Shown here: positions 39,801 through 51,992 of the stretch, piece after piece
How positions within the stretch are numbered: position 1 is the first letter of the stretch
How the letters are laid out: every line of letters begins with the position of its first letter
NCBI RefSeq assembly: GCF_016008875.1
Contig: NZ_JADTQG010000004.1
Span: forward strand, 62,001-126,000
Source of the DNA: Ectopseudomonas mendocina
Lineage (GTDB): Bacteria > Pseudomonadota > Gammaproteobacteria > Pseudomonadales > Pseudomonadaceae
Direction: 5' to 3'
Length of the DNA stretch: 64,000 nucleotides
Program-made: the position numbers and the translations under genes
Notes under the pieces: generated by a model
What the model saw: the letters and a program-made list of their open reading frames with translations, nothing else
What the model was told of the DNA's origin: nothing
The model's database searches: none

Positions 39801-40298
39801 GCGGTCAAGGCGATTCAGAAAGGCGAACAGCCCAACCTTGACCAGCCACTGGGCGGCGGCCCGGAAATCAACCTGCGCGTGCCGGCACTGATCCCCGAGG
39901 ATTACCTGCCCGATGTGCATGCGCGCCTGATCCTCTACAAGCGCATCGCCTCGGCTACCGATGAGGACGGCCTGAAGGAACTGCAGGTGGAGATGATCGA
40001 CCGCTTCGGCCTGCTGCCCGAGCCGACCAAGCACCTGATGCGCCTGACCCTGCTCAAGCTGCAAGCCGACAAGCTGGGCATCACCAAGGTCGACGCCGGC
40101 CCGCAAGGTGGCCGCATCGAGTTTGCCGCGGAAACCTGCGTCGACCCGCTGACGCTGATCAAGCTGATCCAGGCGCAACCAAAACGCTACAAGTTCGAAG
40201 GCGCCACCGTCTTCAAGATCCAGGTGCCGATGGAGCGCGCGGAAGAGCGCTTCAACACCCTGGAAGCCCTGTTCGAGCGCCTCGCGCCCACCATCTGA
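36861..40298 (+). CDS. mfd: Transcription-repair coupling factor
   Basis: Removes stalled RNA polymerase and recruits UvrA. 1145 residues: an N-terminal UvrB-like module, an RNA polymerase interaction domain around 480-550, and a helicase with Walker A GDVGFGKTE near 625-633, the DEEHR box near 727 and the RGRVGR motif, then the TRCF C-terminal domain. The start is the GTG at 36861 (SVLRLPSLPA); sequence upstream of it is not family-like. It is followed by csiV after 11 bp. Confidence 0.97.
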   Translation: MSVLRLPSLPASAGKQQWGNLPGAALSLAIAEAASNAGRFTLVLTEGSQSAERLQEELAFFAPDLPVLHFPDWETLPYDVFSPHQDIISQRIAALYRLPQLSRGILVVPIATALHRLAPKRFLLGSSLVLDVGQKLDVEQMRTRLEAAGYRCVDTVYEHGEFAVRGALIDLFPMGSEVPYRIDLFDDEIETLRTFDPENQRSVDKVESIRLLPAREFPLEKKAVTDFRGRFRERFDVDFRRCPIYQDLSSGITPAGIEYYLPLFFEETGTLFDYLPGDTQVFSLPGIEKAAEQFWLDARNRYEDRRVDPERPLLPPADIFLPVEDCFARLKNWPRVVINQDDIEPGVGQTRFDARALPDLAIQAKAGEPLAALRRFIEEYQGRVLFCAESAGRREVLLELLARLKLKPKEVDGWPAFVESGERLNICIAPLDEGLLLDELALIPENPLFGQRVMQRRRREKGRDGGDNVIKNLTELREGAPVVHIDHGVGRYLGLVTMEFDGQAAEFLALQYADDAKLYVPVASLHLIARYSGSDDALAPLHRLGSEVWQKAKRKAAEQVRDVAAELLDIYARRAAREGFAFQDPAVDYATFSAGFPFEETPDQQTAIDAVRSDMLAGKPMDRLVCGDVGFGKTEVAMRAAFIAVHSGKQVAVLVPTTLLAQQHYNSFRDRFADWPVKVEVMSRFKSAKEVEGAIQQLAEGKVDIVIGTHKLLQDDVKFHNLGLVIIDEEHRFGVRQKEQLKALRSEVDILTLTATPIPRTLNMAVAGMRDLSIIATPPARRLSVRTFVMEENKPTIKEALLRELLRGGQVYYLHNDVKTIEKCAADLAELVPEARIGIGHGQMRERELEQVMSDFYHKRFNVLVASTIIETGIDVPSANTIIIERADKFGLAQLHQLRGRVGRSHHQAYAYLLTPPRKSMTEDAQKRLEAIAGAQDLGAGFILATHDLEIRGAGELLGDGQSGQIQAVGFTLYMEMLERAVKAIQKGEQPNLDQPLGGGPEINLRVPALIPEDYLPDVHARLILYKRIASATDEDGLKELQVEMIDRFGLLPEPTKHLMRLTLLKLQADKLGITKVDAGPQGGRIEFAAETCVDPLTLIKLIQAQPKRYKFEGATVFKIQVPMERAEERFNTLEALFERLAPTI

Positions 40299-40309
40299 AG
40301 GACTCTCAC

Positions 40310-40834
40310 ATGCTGCGCCCATTGCACCTGATCGCCCTGCTGCTCTGCCTGCTCGCCCCGAGCGCCTTCGCCGAACGCCTGTACCAGGTCGAACTGCTGG
40401 TATTCCGTCAGGCAGGTGACCCAGTCATCGCGCCGAAGATCGCCCCGGACGACTGGGCAGGAACCGCACTGCCGATCGGCGGCAGCGAGCGCGCCACCAG
40501 CCTCGACAACGAAGCTGCCAAGCTCAACCCCGGCAACGGTTATGAGGTCCTGCTGCACAAGGCCTGGAGCCAGACGCTGGGCACTACACCGAGCCGCATT
40601 GCGGTCACCAGTGGCGAGGCGCACCTCGGCCACTACCCGGTCGAAGGCACCCTCGCCTTCACTCAGGATCGCTTCGCCGATCTGGATCTGGAACTGTGGA
40701 TCAATCGTTTCAGTGTCGACGGCCTGCTGGAAAGCAGCGAACACATGAAAGTCGCCCAGCGCCTGAAGGACAACAGCCTGACCTATCTGGATCATGGCAG
40801 CCTGGGCGCCCTGGTACGCATCAGCCCGCTTTGA
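40310..40834 (+). CDS. csiV: CsiV family periplasmic protein
   Basis: A 174-residue protein with a signal peptide (cleavage near Ala20-Ala21, ...SAFAE) and the family opening YQVELLVFRQ. In Vibrio cholerae CsiV binds peptidoglycan and supports LpoA-PBP1A. The assignment rests on the N-terminal motif, size and position after mfd. Conserved WINRF and L-R-I ends fit. Confidence 0.8.
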   Translation: MLRPLHLIALLLCLLAPSAFAERLYQVELLVFRQAGDPVIAPKIAPDDWAGTALPIGGSERATSLDNEAAKLNPGNGYEVLLHKAWSQTLGTTPSRIAVTSGEAHLGHYPVEGTLAFTQDRFADLDLELWINRFSVDGLLESSEHMKVAQRLKDNSLTYLDHGSLGALVRISPL

Positions 40835-40868
40835 GCGTAGTACCGCTCACTTAAGGTTCTACACGTTT

Positions 40869-40911
40869 GGCTCCCTCCCCATTCATGGGAGAGGGGTTGG
40901 GGGAGAGAGCC
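40869..40911. repeat. CTCCC/GGGAG inverted repeat between csiV and nagZ
   Basis: GGCTCCCTCCCC pairs with GGGGAGAGAGCC (one mismatch). It resembles the CCCTCTCCC hairpins of the 25.6 kb block and may act as a weak terminator for the convergent genes. Confidence 0.6.
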
Positions 40912-40952
40912 GAAAACGCCGCAAAGCGACTTTTGCGCAGAGGCCCCGCCCC

Positions 40953-41951
40953 TCAGTCAATCAGCTGCGCAGTTCTGAGCGCCGCCACTGCCGCCGACCA
41001 GCGCGGCGCCTGGCGGTAATCGGTGCAGGAATGACCGCGCCCACGCATGCGCTGCAGGCGCTCGGCTGGCGTGACCTGCAAGCGCTGCAAGGCGCTGAGG
41101 GCCAGTTCGGCCGCCCCCCGGTCATTGCACACCAGCCCCATGTCACAGCCCGCCGCGAGCGCCGCCTCGATACGCTTGCCGGCATCGCCAACCACATGCG
41201 CGCCGGCCATGGACAGGTCATCGCTGAAAATCACCCCATCGAAGCCCAGCTCGCCGCGCAGGATGTCCTGCAGCCAGCGCCGCGAGAACCCCGCCGGCTG
41301 CTCATCGACCTGCGGATAAATGACGTGCGCCGGCATCACCGCATCGAGCTCGCCAGCCAGACGCTTGAATGGCTGCATGTCACAGGCACGAATCTCGTCG
41401 AGGCTGCGCTCGTCGACCGGAATGGCGACGTGAGAGTCCGCCTCGGCCCAGCCATGCCCGGGAAAGTGCTTGCCGGTGGCGGCCATGCCGGCCTGGTGCA
41501 TGCCGCGAATGAACGCGGCAGCCAGCGTGGTGGCGCGCTGCGCATCGCCTTCGAAGGCGCGGCTGCCGACCACCGCACTACGCTGGTGGTCGAGGTCCAG
41601 TACCGGGGCAAAGCTCAGATCCAGCCCGACGGCCAGCACCTCGGTCGCCATCAGCCAGCCGCAATGTTCAGCCAGCTCTTCGGCGTTGTGGTTATCGGCA
41701 ATCGCGCGCATCGCCGGCAGCCGCAGAAAGCCCTGACGCAAACGCTGCACGCGACCGCCTTCCTGATCCACCGCCAGCAGCAGATCCGGGCGCACGGCAC
41801 GGATGCTCTGGCACAGCTCACGCACCTGACGCGGCGACTCGATGTTGCGGGCAAAAATGATCAGACCGCCCACCTCGGGCTGGCGCAGCATCTGGCGATC
41901 CTCGGCAGTCAGCCAGGTACCGGCGATGTCCATCATCAAAGAGCCTTGCAT
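40953..41951 (-). CDS. nagZ: Beta-N-acetylglucosaminidase NagZ
   Basis: Cytosolic family 3 glycosidase of cell-wall recycling that removes GlcNAc from anhydro-muropeptides and so shapes AmpR signalling. 332 residues, with KHFPGHGWAEADSH near 160 and the nucleophile Asp in FSDDLSM near 241. The start at 41951 (MQGSLMMDIAGTW) has AAGGA at good spacing. The gene lies 11 bp after the L,D-transpeptidase-like gene. Confidence 0.96.
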   Translation of the reverse strand: MQGSLMMDIAGTWLTAEDRQMLRQPEVGGLIIFARNIESPRQVRELCQSIRAVRPDLLLAVDQEGGRVQRLRQGFLRLPAMRAIADNHNAEELAEHCGWLMATEVLAVGLDLSFAPVLDLDHQRSAVVGSRAFEGDAQRATTLAAAFIRGMHQAGMAATGKHFPGHGWAEADSHVAIPVDERSLDEIRACDMQPFKRLAGELDAVMPAHVIYPQVDEQPAGFSRRWLQDILRGELGFDGVIFSDDLSMAGAHVVGDAGKRIEAALAAGCDMGLVCNDRGAAELALSALQRLQVTPAERLQRMRGRGHSCTDYRQAPRWSAAVAALRTAQLID

Positions 41952-41962
41952 GAACGTATTCC

Positions 41963-42490
41963 TTATGTGAAATCCTGGTTTGCAGCCCACTGCGGGCAAG
42001 GCGCCTCGTCGATACGCACCTTGCAGTGCAGCGGCACGCGATCGAAGAGCGCCAGCATGTCGACGTTACGCAAACGAATGCAGCCATGGGACAACGGCTC
42101 GCCCATGGGTTCCGTGTCCGGCGTGCCGTGCAGGTAGATGTAGCGACGGAAGGTATCGACTTCGCCCATGCGGTTACGCCCCGGCTCGAGACCACTCAGC
42201 CAGAGAATGCGGGTGAGAATCCAGTCACGCCCGGGGAACTGCTCGTGCAGCTGCGGCGACCACACCTCGCCGGTCCAGCGACGGCCGCTCAACACAGCGG
42301 CCAGGGGCAAACCGGCGCCGACCTTCGCGCGCACCTGATGCAGCCCACGCGGCGTACAGCCCGAGCCATTGCGCTCACCCGCGCCGTTACGTGCAGTGGA
42401 TACGGACAAGCGCACCACCAGTTGCCCGGCACTGAAGCCGTAGAGCATCTGGTCGGCAATGGAGATATGGATGAGATCGAGATCGCACAT
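41963..42490 (-). CDS. L,D-transpeptidase (YkuD) family protein without signal peptide
   Basis: 175 residues with the YkuD catalytic pattern: His121 in YLHGTPDTE and SHGCIRLRN with Cys137. There is no signal peptide or membrane segment, unlike periplasmic L,D-transpeptidases, and it is a bare catalytic domain. It shares an operon with the cytosolic recycling enzyme NagZ and follows psrA by 49 bp. It could act on cytoplasmic muropeptides, but that is speculation. The ribosome site is weak. Confidence 0.85.
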   Translation of the reverse strand: MCDLDLIHISIADQMLYGFSAGQLVVRLSVSTARNGAGERNGSGCTPRGLHQVRAKVGAGLPLAAVLSGRRWTGEVWSPQLHEQFPGRDWILTRILWLSGLEPGRNRMGEVDTFRRYIYLHGTPDTEPMGEPLSHGCIRLRNVDMLALFDRVPLHCKVRIDEAPCPQWAANQDFT

Positions 42491-42539
42491 GGGCCGCTAG
42501 CTTAGCCGAAGGGCGAAGCCAAGCCCACCGGCTGACCGG

Positions 42540-43247
42540 TCAGGCCTTGGGCGTGGCGCTCGACGCTTTGCTGCGCGGCTTGAGCTGCGCGCCGGCCAGC
42601 GCCGGATCGTTGACCCCGGTTTCCGAGCGCATGCCCGCGGCCAGGAACGGCACCATCATGCGCATCACCTGCTCGATCGAGGTGTTGACGCCGAAATCGG
42701 TCTCGGCCATCGCGCGCAGGGCCTTGATGCCGGACATGCTGAACGCGGCAGCGCCAAGCATGAAGTGCACGCGCCAGAACAGCTCAAGCGGGGGAATACG
42801 CGGCGCGGCGTCGTGCACCAGCAGCATGTAGCGGCGGAATACCTTGCCGTACACCTCTTCGAGGTACTTGCGCAGGTGCCCCTGGCTCTGACTGAAGGCC
42901 AGGCCCAGCAGGCGCATGAAGATGGACAGGTCGTTGCCGCTGCGCGGCTTCACCGCGAGGGCCTGCTCGACCAGCAGTTCAAGCAGTTCCTCCAGGGACA
43001 CCTGGGTTTCGGACTTGGCCTGACGGCGATCGAGTTCCTTTTCCAGACTGGCGCAAAAGGGCCCGAGGAACCGCGAAAAGACCGCCTGGATCAGCGCCTT
43101 CTTGGAACCGAAGTGATAGTTGACGGCTGCCAGGTTAACCCCGGCCTTGCTGGTGATCAGGCGCAGCGAGGTTTCAGCGAAGCCTTTTTCCGCGAACAGC
43201 TGTTCCGCAGCATCGAGAATGCGTTCAACGGTTTCCGACTGAGCCAT
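42540..43247 (-). CDS. psrA: TetR-family transcriptional regulator PsrA
   Basis: 235 residues with an N-terminal TetR helix-turn-helix (about 10-55, with SLRLITSKAGVNLAAVNYHF, then GSK) and a C-terminal ligand domain. PsrA of Pseudomonas activates rpoS, represses itself and fadBA, and senses long-chain fatty acids. Assignment is by sequence pattern, position next to lexA and the perfect PsrA-type palindromes in its promoter. AGGTGA is the ribosome site. Confidence 0.94.
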   Translation of the reverse strand: MAQSETVERILDAAEQLFAEKGFAETSLRLITSKAGVNLAAVNYHFGSKKALIQAVFSRFLGPFCASLEKELDRRQAKSETQVSLEELLELLVEQALAVKPRSGNDLSIFMRLLGLAFSQSQGHLRKYLEEVYGKVFRRYMLLVHDAAPRIPPLELFWRVHFMLGAAAFSMSGIKALRAMAETDFGVNTSIEQVMRMMVPFLAAGMRSETGVNDPALAGAQLKPRSKASSATPKA

Positions 43248-43261
43248 GAGTTATCACCTGA

Positions 43262-43288
43262 CAAACACTTGTTTGAAACATACGTTTC
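43262..43288. promoter_or_regulatory. Double PsrA operator at psrA
   Basis: CAAAC-ACTT-GTTTG (43262-43275) and GAAAC-ATAC-GTTTC (43275-43288) share one base. Both fit the published G/CAAAC-N2-4-GTTTG/C PsrA box perfectly. The second overlaps the -10 box, as expected for autorepression. Confidence 0.85.
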
Positions 43289-43306
43289 AGCTCACTGCAT
43301 TGTCAA
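43277..43306 (-). promoter_or_regulatory. psrA promoter
   Basis: On the minus strand a perfect TTGACA, an 18-bp spacer and TATGTT, with the -10 box inside the double PsrA operator. Confidence 0.65.
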
Positions 43307-43413
43307 GCCGCATGAGCCGTCTTTTGGCCGGCGGGTCACAGCTTACAACAAGCAGAGACGAAGATTACGCAGCACGGGTAACAAGCCGGAGATGGGCGCC
43401 AGCAAATAGATCG

Positions 43414-43441
43414 TTGCCAAGCCCCGCTTACTGTATATAAT
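43414..43441 (+). promoter_or_regulatory. lexA promoter
   Basis: TTGCCA, 16-bp spacer, perfect TATAAT. The -10 box lies within the first LexA box. Confidence 0.7.
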
Positions 43442-43446
43442 CCCAG
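43431..43446 (+). promoter_or_regulatory. LexA box 1
   Basis: CTGTATATAATCCCAG has the exact CTG-N10-CAG form and covers the -10 box. Confidence 0.9.
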
Positions 43447-43449
43447 TCA

Positions 43450-43465
43450 CTGTATATAAAGACAG
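43450..43465 (+). promoter_or_regulatory. LexA box 2
   Basis: CTGTATATAAAGACAG, a second exact CTG-N10-CAG site, 3 bp after box 1 and 9 bp before the lexA ATG. Paired boxes are typical of lexA autoregulation. Confidence 0.9.
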
Positions 43466-43474
43466 AGCCCAGCC

Positions 43475-44089
43475 ATGCTGAAACTGACGCCACGCCAAGC
43501 CGAGATTCTCGCCTTCATCAAACGCTGCCTGGAAGACAACGGCTACCCTCCCACCCGTGCGGAAATCGCCCAGGAACTGGGGTTCAAATCACCCAATGCG
43601 GCAGAGGAGCACCTCAAGGCTCTTGCCCGCAAGGGCGCCATCGAGATGACCCCAGGCGCGTCGCGCGGCATTCGCATTCCCGGCTTCGAAGCCGGCGCTG
43701 CGAACGAGGACGAGGGCCTGCCGGTGATCGGCCGTGTCGCCGCTGGTGCACCGATCCTCGCACAACAACATGTCGAGGAATCGTGCCAGATCAACCCGGC
43801 ATTCTTTCAGCCCAAGGCCGACTATCTGCTGCGCGTACGCGGCATGAGCATGAAGGACATCGGTATTTTCGATGGTGACCTGCTCGCCGTACATACCACC
43901 CGCGAAGCACGTAACGGCCAGGTCGTCGTTGCGCGCATCGATGACGAGGTGACGGTCAAGCGCTTCAAGCGCGAGGGCAACAAGGTCTGGCTGCTGGCCG
44001 AGAATCCCGAGTTCGCCCCGATCGAAGTGGACCTGGAGCACCAGGACCTGGTCATCGAAGGTTTGAGTGTCGGTGTAATCCGCCGCTGA
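43475..44089 (+). CDS. lexA: SOS repressor LexA
   Basis: 204 residues: an N-terminal winged helix-turn-helix (1-70) and a C-terminal self-cleaving peptidase domain. The cleavage site is Ala90-Gly91 in VAAGAP, and the catalytic pair is Ser125 in GMSM and Lys162 in VTVKRFKR. Represses DNA-damage genes and itself through the two boxes upstream. sulA follows by 9 bp. Confidence 0.98.
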   Translation: MLKLTPRQAEILAFIKRCLEDNGYPPTRAEIAQELGFKSPNAAEEHLKALARKGAIEMTPGASRGIRIPGFEAGAANEDEGLPVIGRVAAGAPILAQQHVEESCQINPAFFQPKADYLLRVRGMSMKDIGIFDGDLLAVHTTREARNGQVVVARIDDEVTVKRFKREGNKVWLLAENPEFAPIEVDLEHQDLVIEGLSVGVIRR

Positions 44090-44098
44090 GGAAACGCC

Positions 44099-44569
44099 AT
44101 GCAAATGCAGCAGTCGTTCGAGCGCCCGCAACTTCCCCTTTTCGACGCCTTTCTTGCCAACGCGTCGGGCGAACCATTGGTTACCGATGACATCGCCCCT
44201 GGCGAAGCCGAACAGGCTTTCAGTGAATTGGCTCTGCGCGGCGCGGCCGGCCACTGCCTGCACTTGCTGGCGCCGATTCTGCGCGAGCTGAGCCAGAATC
44301 AGGACGCGCGCTGGCTGACCCTGGTGGCGCCGCCCGCCAGCCTCACGCAAAGCTGGCTGCGTGACGCCGGGCTCAATCGCGAACGCATCCTGCTGCTGCA
44401 GCCACGGCAAGGGCAAAGTGCCCTGGAGTTGGCTGAGGAAGCGCTCAAGCTGGGGCGCAGCCATACGGTGATCAGTTGGCTGCACCCGGTCGAGCGCACC
44501 ACCCGCCAGCGCCTGGCACAGGCCGCCAGTAGCGGTGGCGCGCAGAGTTTGAATATCAGCCTGGGCTGA
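44099..44569 (+). CDS. sulA: Cell division inhibitor SulA
   Basis: SOS-induced FtsZ inhibitor, 156 residues, second in the lexA-sulA operon. It keeps the RecA-like core with ARWLTLVAPP near 70-80 and the RQGQSALELAEEAL segment. Its operon placement means the lexA boxes control both genes. Confidence 0.93.
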   Translation: MQMQQSFERPQLPLFDAFLANASGEPLVTDDIAPGEAEQAFSELALRGAAGHCLHLLAPILRELSQNQDARWLTLVAPPASLTQSWLRDAGLNRERILLLQPRQGQSALELAEEALKLGRSHTVISWLHPVERTTRQRLAQAASSGGAQSLNISLG

Positions 44570-44586
44570 ATCATGCTCGCAAATGA

Positions 44587-44613
44587 AAACGGGGCTCCAT
44601 TGGAGCCCCGTTT
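44587..44613. terminator. Intrinsic terminator after lexA-sulA
   Basis: AAACGGGGCTCC, a 3-nt loop, GGAGCCCCGTTT, with short A/T runs on both sides, between convergent sulA and the 78-residue gene. Confidence 0.85.
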
Positions 44614-44632
44614 GCGTTGTATCGCAGCGACC

Positions 44633-44869
44633 TCAGTGCAGGACCCGCGGCCCTTCTTCCTCGTGACTGAAATCACCTTCGGCCATGCGCCCGGCCATCT
44701 GCACCCCGACATTGAGCATCGCCTTGGCCACCTCGATATGTTGCCCCTGCAGAAAAGCCTTGGCATCAGCGGAGAAGTCCAGGGTCACCAACGCCTCTTC
44801 ATCCTCTGCGCGACGCAGGGCGATGCGCCCATCGGGCAGTTCGACGATTTCCAGAAAGGATGTAGGCAT
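44633..44869 (-). CDS. Conserved 78-residue protein of unknown function
   Basis: Small acidic protein starting MPTSFLEIVELPDGRIALRR. A beta-rich N-terminal half is followed by a helix (AKAFLQGQHIEVAKAMLNVGVQ, read in parts). I recognise it as conserved in pseudomonads near lexA but know no function. It lies convergent to sulA and 80 bp downstream of the next conserved gene. Confidence 0.8.
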   Translation of the reverse strand: MPTSFLEIVELPDGRIALRRAEDEEALVTLDFSADAKAFLQGQHIEVAKAMLNVGVQMAGRMAEGDFSHEEEGPRVLH

Positions 44870-44949
44870 GGCTCAGTCTCTGTGCAAAAACACGACATTG
44901 TAACAGTCCGCCGGAGTCATCCCCAGCCCACTGGTCCAGTTAAACCCAA

Positions 44950-45468
44950 TCAGCACTCACTGAGGCCTTCGCGGAAACGCAGTATCAAGGCCTTGAGCTG
45001 CTGACGCCAGGCATCGATATCGTCGAGGCTCAACTCGACAGGCTCTTCGCCGACGCTGACTGCCGTGATCAACGGCATCGACGGGTCGACCTTGGCCTTG
45101 CGCTCCTCGCGCGGAGGCTGGAACAGCTCAGCGTAGGCAGCTAGCAGCTGCGCCAGCCAGGTCTCGCGCTGCTGCGCCAGTTCGACCAGCTCAGCCAGCT
45201 CCGGGCTGGGCGATCCCTCGAGTACTGCCTGCTGAACGAAAGCCTCGACACGCGAAGGCGCGGCGTCGCTCATGCGGTAGTAACCCGCAATCTCATGGCA
45301 CACCCCAAGGAGCCCACCGTAAAGGTGAAACAGCGCGGCCTCACGCTCGGCCTGTACCAGCGCCTGCACGTTGAACGCGGAAGACGCCTCGGCCTTGCGC
45401 CAGTTGTCCAGGGCAATGCCGGCGAAGAAGATCTTCTGATTGGTGCGGGTGTAGATTTCTTTGGCCAT
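44950..45468 (-). CDS. Conserved pseudomonad protein of unknown function (172 residues)
   Basis: A mainly helical cytoplasmic protein, starting MAKEIYTRTNQKIFFAG. The start at 45468 is supported by GGAGG eight bases upstream. An acidic linker (PVELSLDDIDAW) precedes a last helix. There is no membrane segment and no recognisable catalytic motif. It sits between topA and the 78-residue gene on the same strand, with 139 bp to topA. Confidence 0.8.
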   Translation of the reverse strand: MAKEIYTRTNQKIFFAGIALDNWRKAEASSAFNVQALVQAEREAALFHLYGGLLGVCHEIAGYYRMSDAAPSRVEAFVQQAVLEGSPSPELAELVELAQQRETWLAQLLAAYAELFQPPREERKAKVDPSMPLITAVSVGEEPVELSLDDIDAWRQQLKALILRFREGLSEC

Positions 45469-45607
45469 TACGGCGACCTCCACAGCAGACCGGCTGATGA
45501 TACGCGCGTTGGCAGTCGCCAGACGCGCATCTCGTCAGCCTTGCAATCTCGCGAGCGTCGGCCTGGTTCTAAACCCGGTCAACGCTCGGCAACTGATGGA
45601 CAAGGCC

Positions 45608-48217
45608 TTAGCGCTTGTCCTCGACCTTCCACTTACCGCCGTCGTAGAACGCACGCCAGCCGGTCGGCTTGCCGTCGACCTCGGACTGCACGTACTGCTC
45701 CTTGGTCTTGCGGCTATAGCGAATCACCGCCGGGCGACCATCCGGATCCTTTTGCGGGGCATCGCAGAGGAAGTGGTACTTGGGATCGATCTCGTGCTTG
45801 TGCGGGACGATCTCCAGCACCAGCGGCGCACGCGTCTCGCGATTCTTCGGGAACTGACTGGCAGCAAGGAACAGGCCCGAGGCACCGTCGCGCAGCACGT
45901 AGGTGTCGTCCACCTTCTCGCACTTGAGCTCGGGCATCTCTACCTTGTCCATCTTCGGCGGCGCCGCCTCGCCATTCTTGAGCAGCTTGCGGGTGTTCTT
46001 GCAGCTTGGGTTGGTGCAACCGAAGAACTTGCCGAAACGGCCGGTCTTGAGCTGCATTTCGCTGCCGCACTTGTCGCACTCCAGGCTCGGGCCTTCATAG
46101 CCTTTGATGCGGTACTGGCCCTGCTCGATTTCGTAGCCGGTGCAGTCCGGGTTGTTACCGCAGATATGCAACTTGCGGGTTTCATCCAGCAGGTAGGCAT
46201 CCATGGCCGTGGAGCAAATTGGGCAGCGATGCTTGCCGAGCAACACGCGGGACTCGGACTCACCCTCGTCGTCCGCGGCGATCTCGTCGCCCGGCACCAG
46301 GTTGATGGTGGCCTTGCAGCGCTCTTTCGGCGGCAGCGCATAGCCGGAGCAGCCGAGGAACACGCCAGTGGAGGCAGTACGGATCATCATCGGCCGGCCG
46401 CACTCGCGGCACGGGATGTCGGTCAGGGTCGGCTGGTTGGCACGCATGCCGCCCTCGCCAGCCTCGGCCGCTTCGAGCTTCTTCTTGAAGTCGCCGTAGA
46501 ATTCGTCGAGCAGGTTCTTCCACTCGCGCCCACCCTGGGCCACATCGTCGAGGTGCTCTTCCATGGTGGCGGTGAAGCTGTAATCCATCAGGTTGGCGAA
46601 GCTTTCGTCGAGGCGCTCGGTGACGATGTCGCCCATCTTCTCGGCGTAGAAACGACGGTTGTGCACCGTCACGTAGCCACGATCCTGAATGGTGGAAATG
46701 ATCGCCGCGTAAGTGGACGGGCGGCCGATGCCACGCTTTTCCAGCTCCTTGACCAGGCTGGCTTCGGAGTAACGCGCCGGCGGCTTGGTGAAGTGCTGGC
46801 TGGGGTCGAGCTGGATCAGCTTGAGGCCCTCGCCTTCCTTCATTTCCGGCAGGACGTCATCCTCGCCCGGCTTGCTCTGTTGCGGCAGCACACGGGTGTA
46901 ACCGTCGAACTTGAGGATGCGGCCCTTGGCGCGCAGCTCGAAATTGCCAGCGGCTACGGTAACGCTGGTGGACAGGTACTCGGCCGGCGGCATCTGGCAG
47001 GCGACGAACTGGCGCCAGATCAGGTCATACAAACGCTCGGCATCGCGCTCCATGCCCGACAGCTGGGTCGGGCGCAGGTTGACGTCTGACGGACGAATCG
47101 CCTCGTGCGCCTCCTGAGCGCCTTCCTTGCTCGAATACAGGTTGGGCTTGCCCGGCAGGTACTTGTCGCCGTACTCGCTGCCGATAAAGCCGCGCACCAT
47201 CTCCACCGCGTCGTTGGACAGGTTGGTCGAGTCGGTACGCATATAAGTGATGTAGCCGGCCTCGTAGAGACGCTGGGCCATCATCATGGTCTTCTTCACC
47301 CCAAAGCCCAGGCGATTGCTCGCCGCCTGCTGCAGGGTGGAGGTGATGAAAGGCGCCGACGGCTTGCTGCTGGTGGGACGGTCTTCACGCTTGACCACGC
47401 TGTAGCTGGAAACCTTGAGCTTCTCCAGCGCAGCCATGGCCTGCGCTTCATTGACCGGTTTGAAGGCAGCACCGTCTTCGCGCACTACCTCGAAGCGCAC
47501 CTTGGCGTACTTCGCGGTGCCCAGATCGGCATGCACCTCCCAGTATTCTTCCGGCACGAAGGCGCGGATTTCTTTCTCGCGCGCCACCACCAGCTTCACC
47601 GCCACCGATTGCACGCGACCGGCAGACAGGCCGCGGGCGATCTTAGCCCACAACAGCGGCGAGACCATGTAGCCCACCACGCGATCGAGGAAGCGGCGCG
47701 CCTGCTGCGCGTTGACGCGGTTGATGTCCAGCTCGCCGGGCCTGGAGAAGGCGTCCTGAATCGCCTTCTTGGTGATCTCGTTGAACACCACGCGCTTGTA
47801 GCGGCTGTCATCGCCGCCGATGGACTCGCGCAGGTGCCAGGCGATGGCTTCCCCTTCGCGGTCCAAGTCGGTTGCGAGATAGATGGTGTCGGCATCCTTG
47901 GCCAGGCGGCGCAGTTCTTCGATCACCTTTTCCTTGCCGGGCAGGATCTCGTACTTCGCCTTCCAGCCGTGCTCGGGATCGACGCCCATACGGGCGAACA
48001 GCTGACGCTTGGCCTTTTCCTTGGGCGACAGCGCAGGCGCTTCACCAGCGGCGGCCTTGCCACGCTTGGCCGGCTCCTTGGCGGCGCTTGCCGAGCCGCT
48101 GGTAGGCAGGTCACGGATATGGCCGATGCTCGACTTCACCACGTACTGGCTGCCCAGGTACTTGTTGATGGTCTTGGCCTTGGCCGGGGATTCCACGATG
48201 ACCAGCGATTTGCCCAT
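45608..48217 (-). CDS. topA: DNA topoisomerase I
   Basis: Relaxes negative supercoils. 869 residues: a TOPRIM domain at the N terminus ([15 protein letters not shown] start, [12 protein letters not shown]), an active-site Tyr near 325 in [10 protein letters not shown], and C-terminal zinc ribbons (CRECGRP, CPICST and CDKCGSE blocks). A short Ala/Lys-rich insertion at about 43-75 in the TOPRIM domain is usual for pseudomonads. Confidence 0.98.
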   Translation of the reverse strand: MGKSLVIVESPAKAKTINKYLGSQYVVKSSIGHIRDLPTSGSASAAKEPAKRGKAAAGEAPALSPKEKAKRQLFARMGVDPEHGWKAKYEILPGKEKVIEELRRLAKDADTIYLATDLDREGEAIAWHLRESIGGDDSRYKRVVFNEITKKAIQDAFSRPGELDINRVNAQQARRFLDRVVGYMVSPLLWAKIARGLSAGRVQSVAVKLVVAREKEIRAFVPEEYWEVHADLGTAKYAKVRFEVVREDGAAFKPVNEAQAMAALEKLKVSSYSVVKREDRPTSSKPSAPFITSTLQQAASNRLGFGVKKTMMMAQRLYEAGYITYMRTDSTNLSNDAVEMVRGFIGSEYGDKYLPGKPNLYSSKEGAQEAHEAIRPSDVNLRPTQLSGMERDAERLYDLIWRQFVACQMPPAEYLSTSVTVAAGNFELRAKGRILKFDGYTRVLPQQSKPGEDDVLPEMKEGEGLKLIQLDPSQHFTKPPARYSEASLVKELEKRGIGRPSTYAAIISTIQDRGYVTVHNRRFYAEKMGDIVTERLDESFANLMDYSFTATMEEHLDDVAQGGREWKNLLDEFYGDFKKKLEAAEAGEGGMRANQPTLTDIPCRECGRPMMIRTASTGVFLGCSGYALPPKERCKATINLVPGDEIAADDEGESESRVLLGKHRCPICSTAMDAYLLDETRKLHICGNNPDCTGYEIEQGQYRIKGYEGPSLECDKCGSEMQLKTGRFGKFFGCTNPSCKNTRKLLKNGEAAPPKMDKVEMPELKCEKVDDTYVLRDGASGLFLAASQFPKNRETRAPLVLEIVPHKHEIDPKYHFLCDAPQKDPDGRPAVIRYSRKTKEQYVQSEVDGKPTGWRAFYDGGKWKVEDKR

Positions 48218-48276
48218 GGATCAGAAAATTCCTGAATTGCGAAATATAGAAGGCAGGGAGCCTTGAGGCCCCGCTA

Positions 48277-48304
48277 TATATAGTGGCGACCAAGCGAAGG
48301 TCAA
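48277..48304 (-). promoter_or_regulatory. topA promoter
   Basis: On the minus strand TTGACC, 16-bp spacer, TATATA, about 60 bp upstream of the topA ATG. Confidence 0.6.
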
Positions 48305-48321
48305 GCGCAGGGGCTGCGCAG

Positions 48322-48564
48322 TCAGACTTCCGAACTGCCGATAGGGCTGACTTCGGCCTGAATCAAAGCAAAGCGTGGAACGCGCTTGCCGTCCACCTCG
48401 ATCTCTTCGCAGAACATGCTCAGCGGTCGTACCCACAAACCAAACTCGCCGTACAACGCCTGGTAGACCACCACCTCTTCCTCGTTCTCGGAATGGCGTG
48501 CCACAGCAAATACACGGTACTGCGAGCCTTTGTAGTGGCGATAGAGTCCTGGCTGCAACTGCAT
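48322..48564 (-). CDS. DUF1653 family small protein
   Basis: 80 residues: MQLQPGLYRHYKG start, then YRVFAVARHSE and VVVYQALYGEFGLWVRPLSMF, the DUF1653 pattern. A small beta-rich domain of unknown function. The longer open frame upstream overlaps fadA and is not supported. It lies between fadA and topA on the same strand. Confidence 0.9.
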   Translation of the reverse strand: MQLQPGLYRHYKGSQYRVFAVARHSENEEEVVVYQALYGEFGLWVRPLSMFCEEIEVDGKRVPRFALIQAEVSPIGSSEV

Positions 48565-48599
48565 TGAGCGGTTCCCGAAATAAAAAGCCGTAAAAAGCA

Positions 48600-48624
48600 A
48601 AACCGGGGCACTGGGCCCCGGTTT
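48600..48624 (-). terminator. Intrinsic terminator of fadBA
   Basis: On the minus strand AAACCGGGGC, a 5-nt loop, GCCCCGGTTT and TTGCTTTTT, 14 bp after fadA. Confidence 0.85.
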
Positions 48625-48638
48625 CTGTCCACTGACGC

Positions 48639-51992
<3,354 letters not shown>

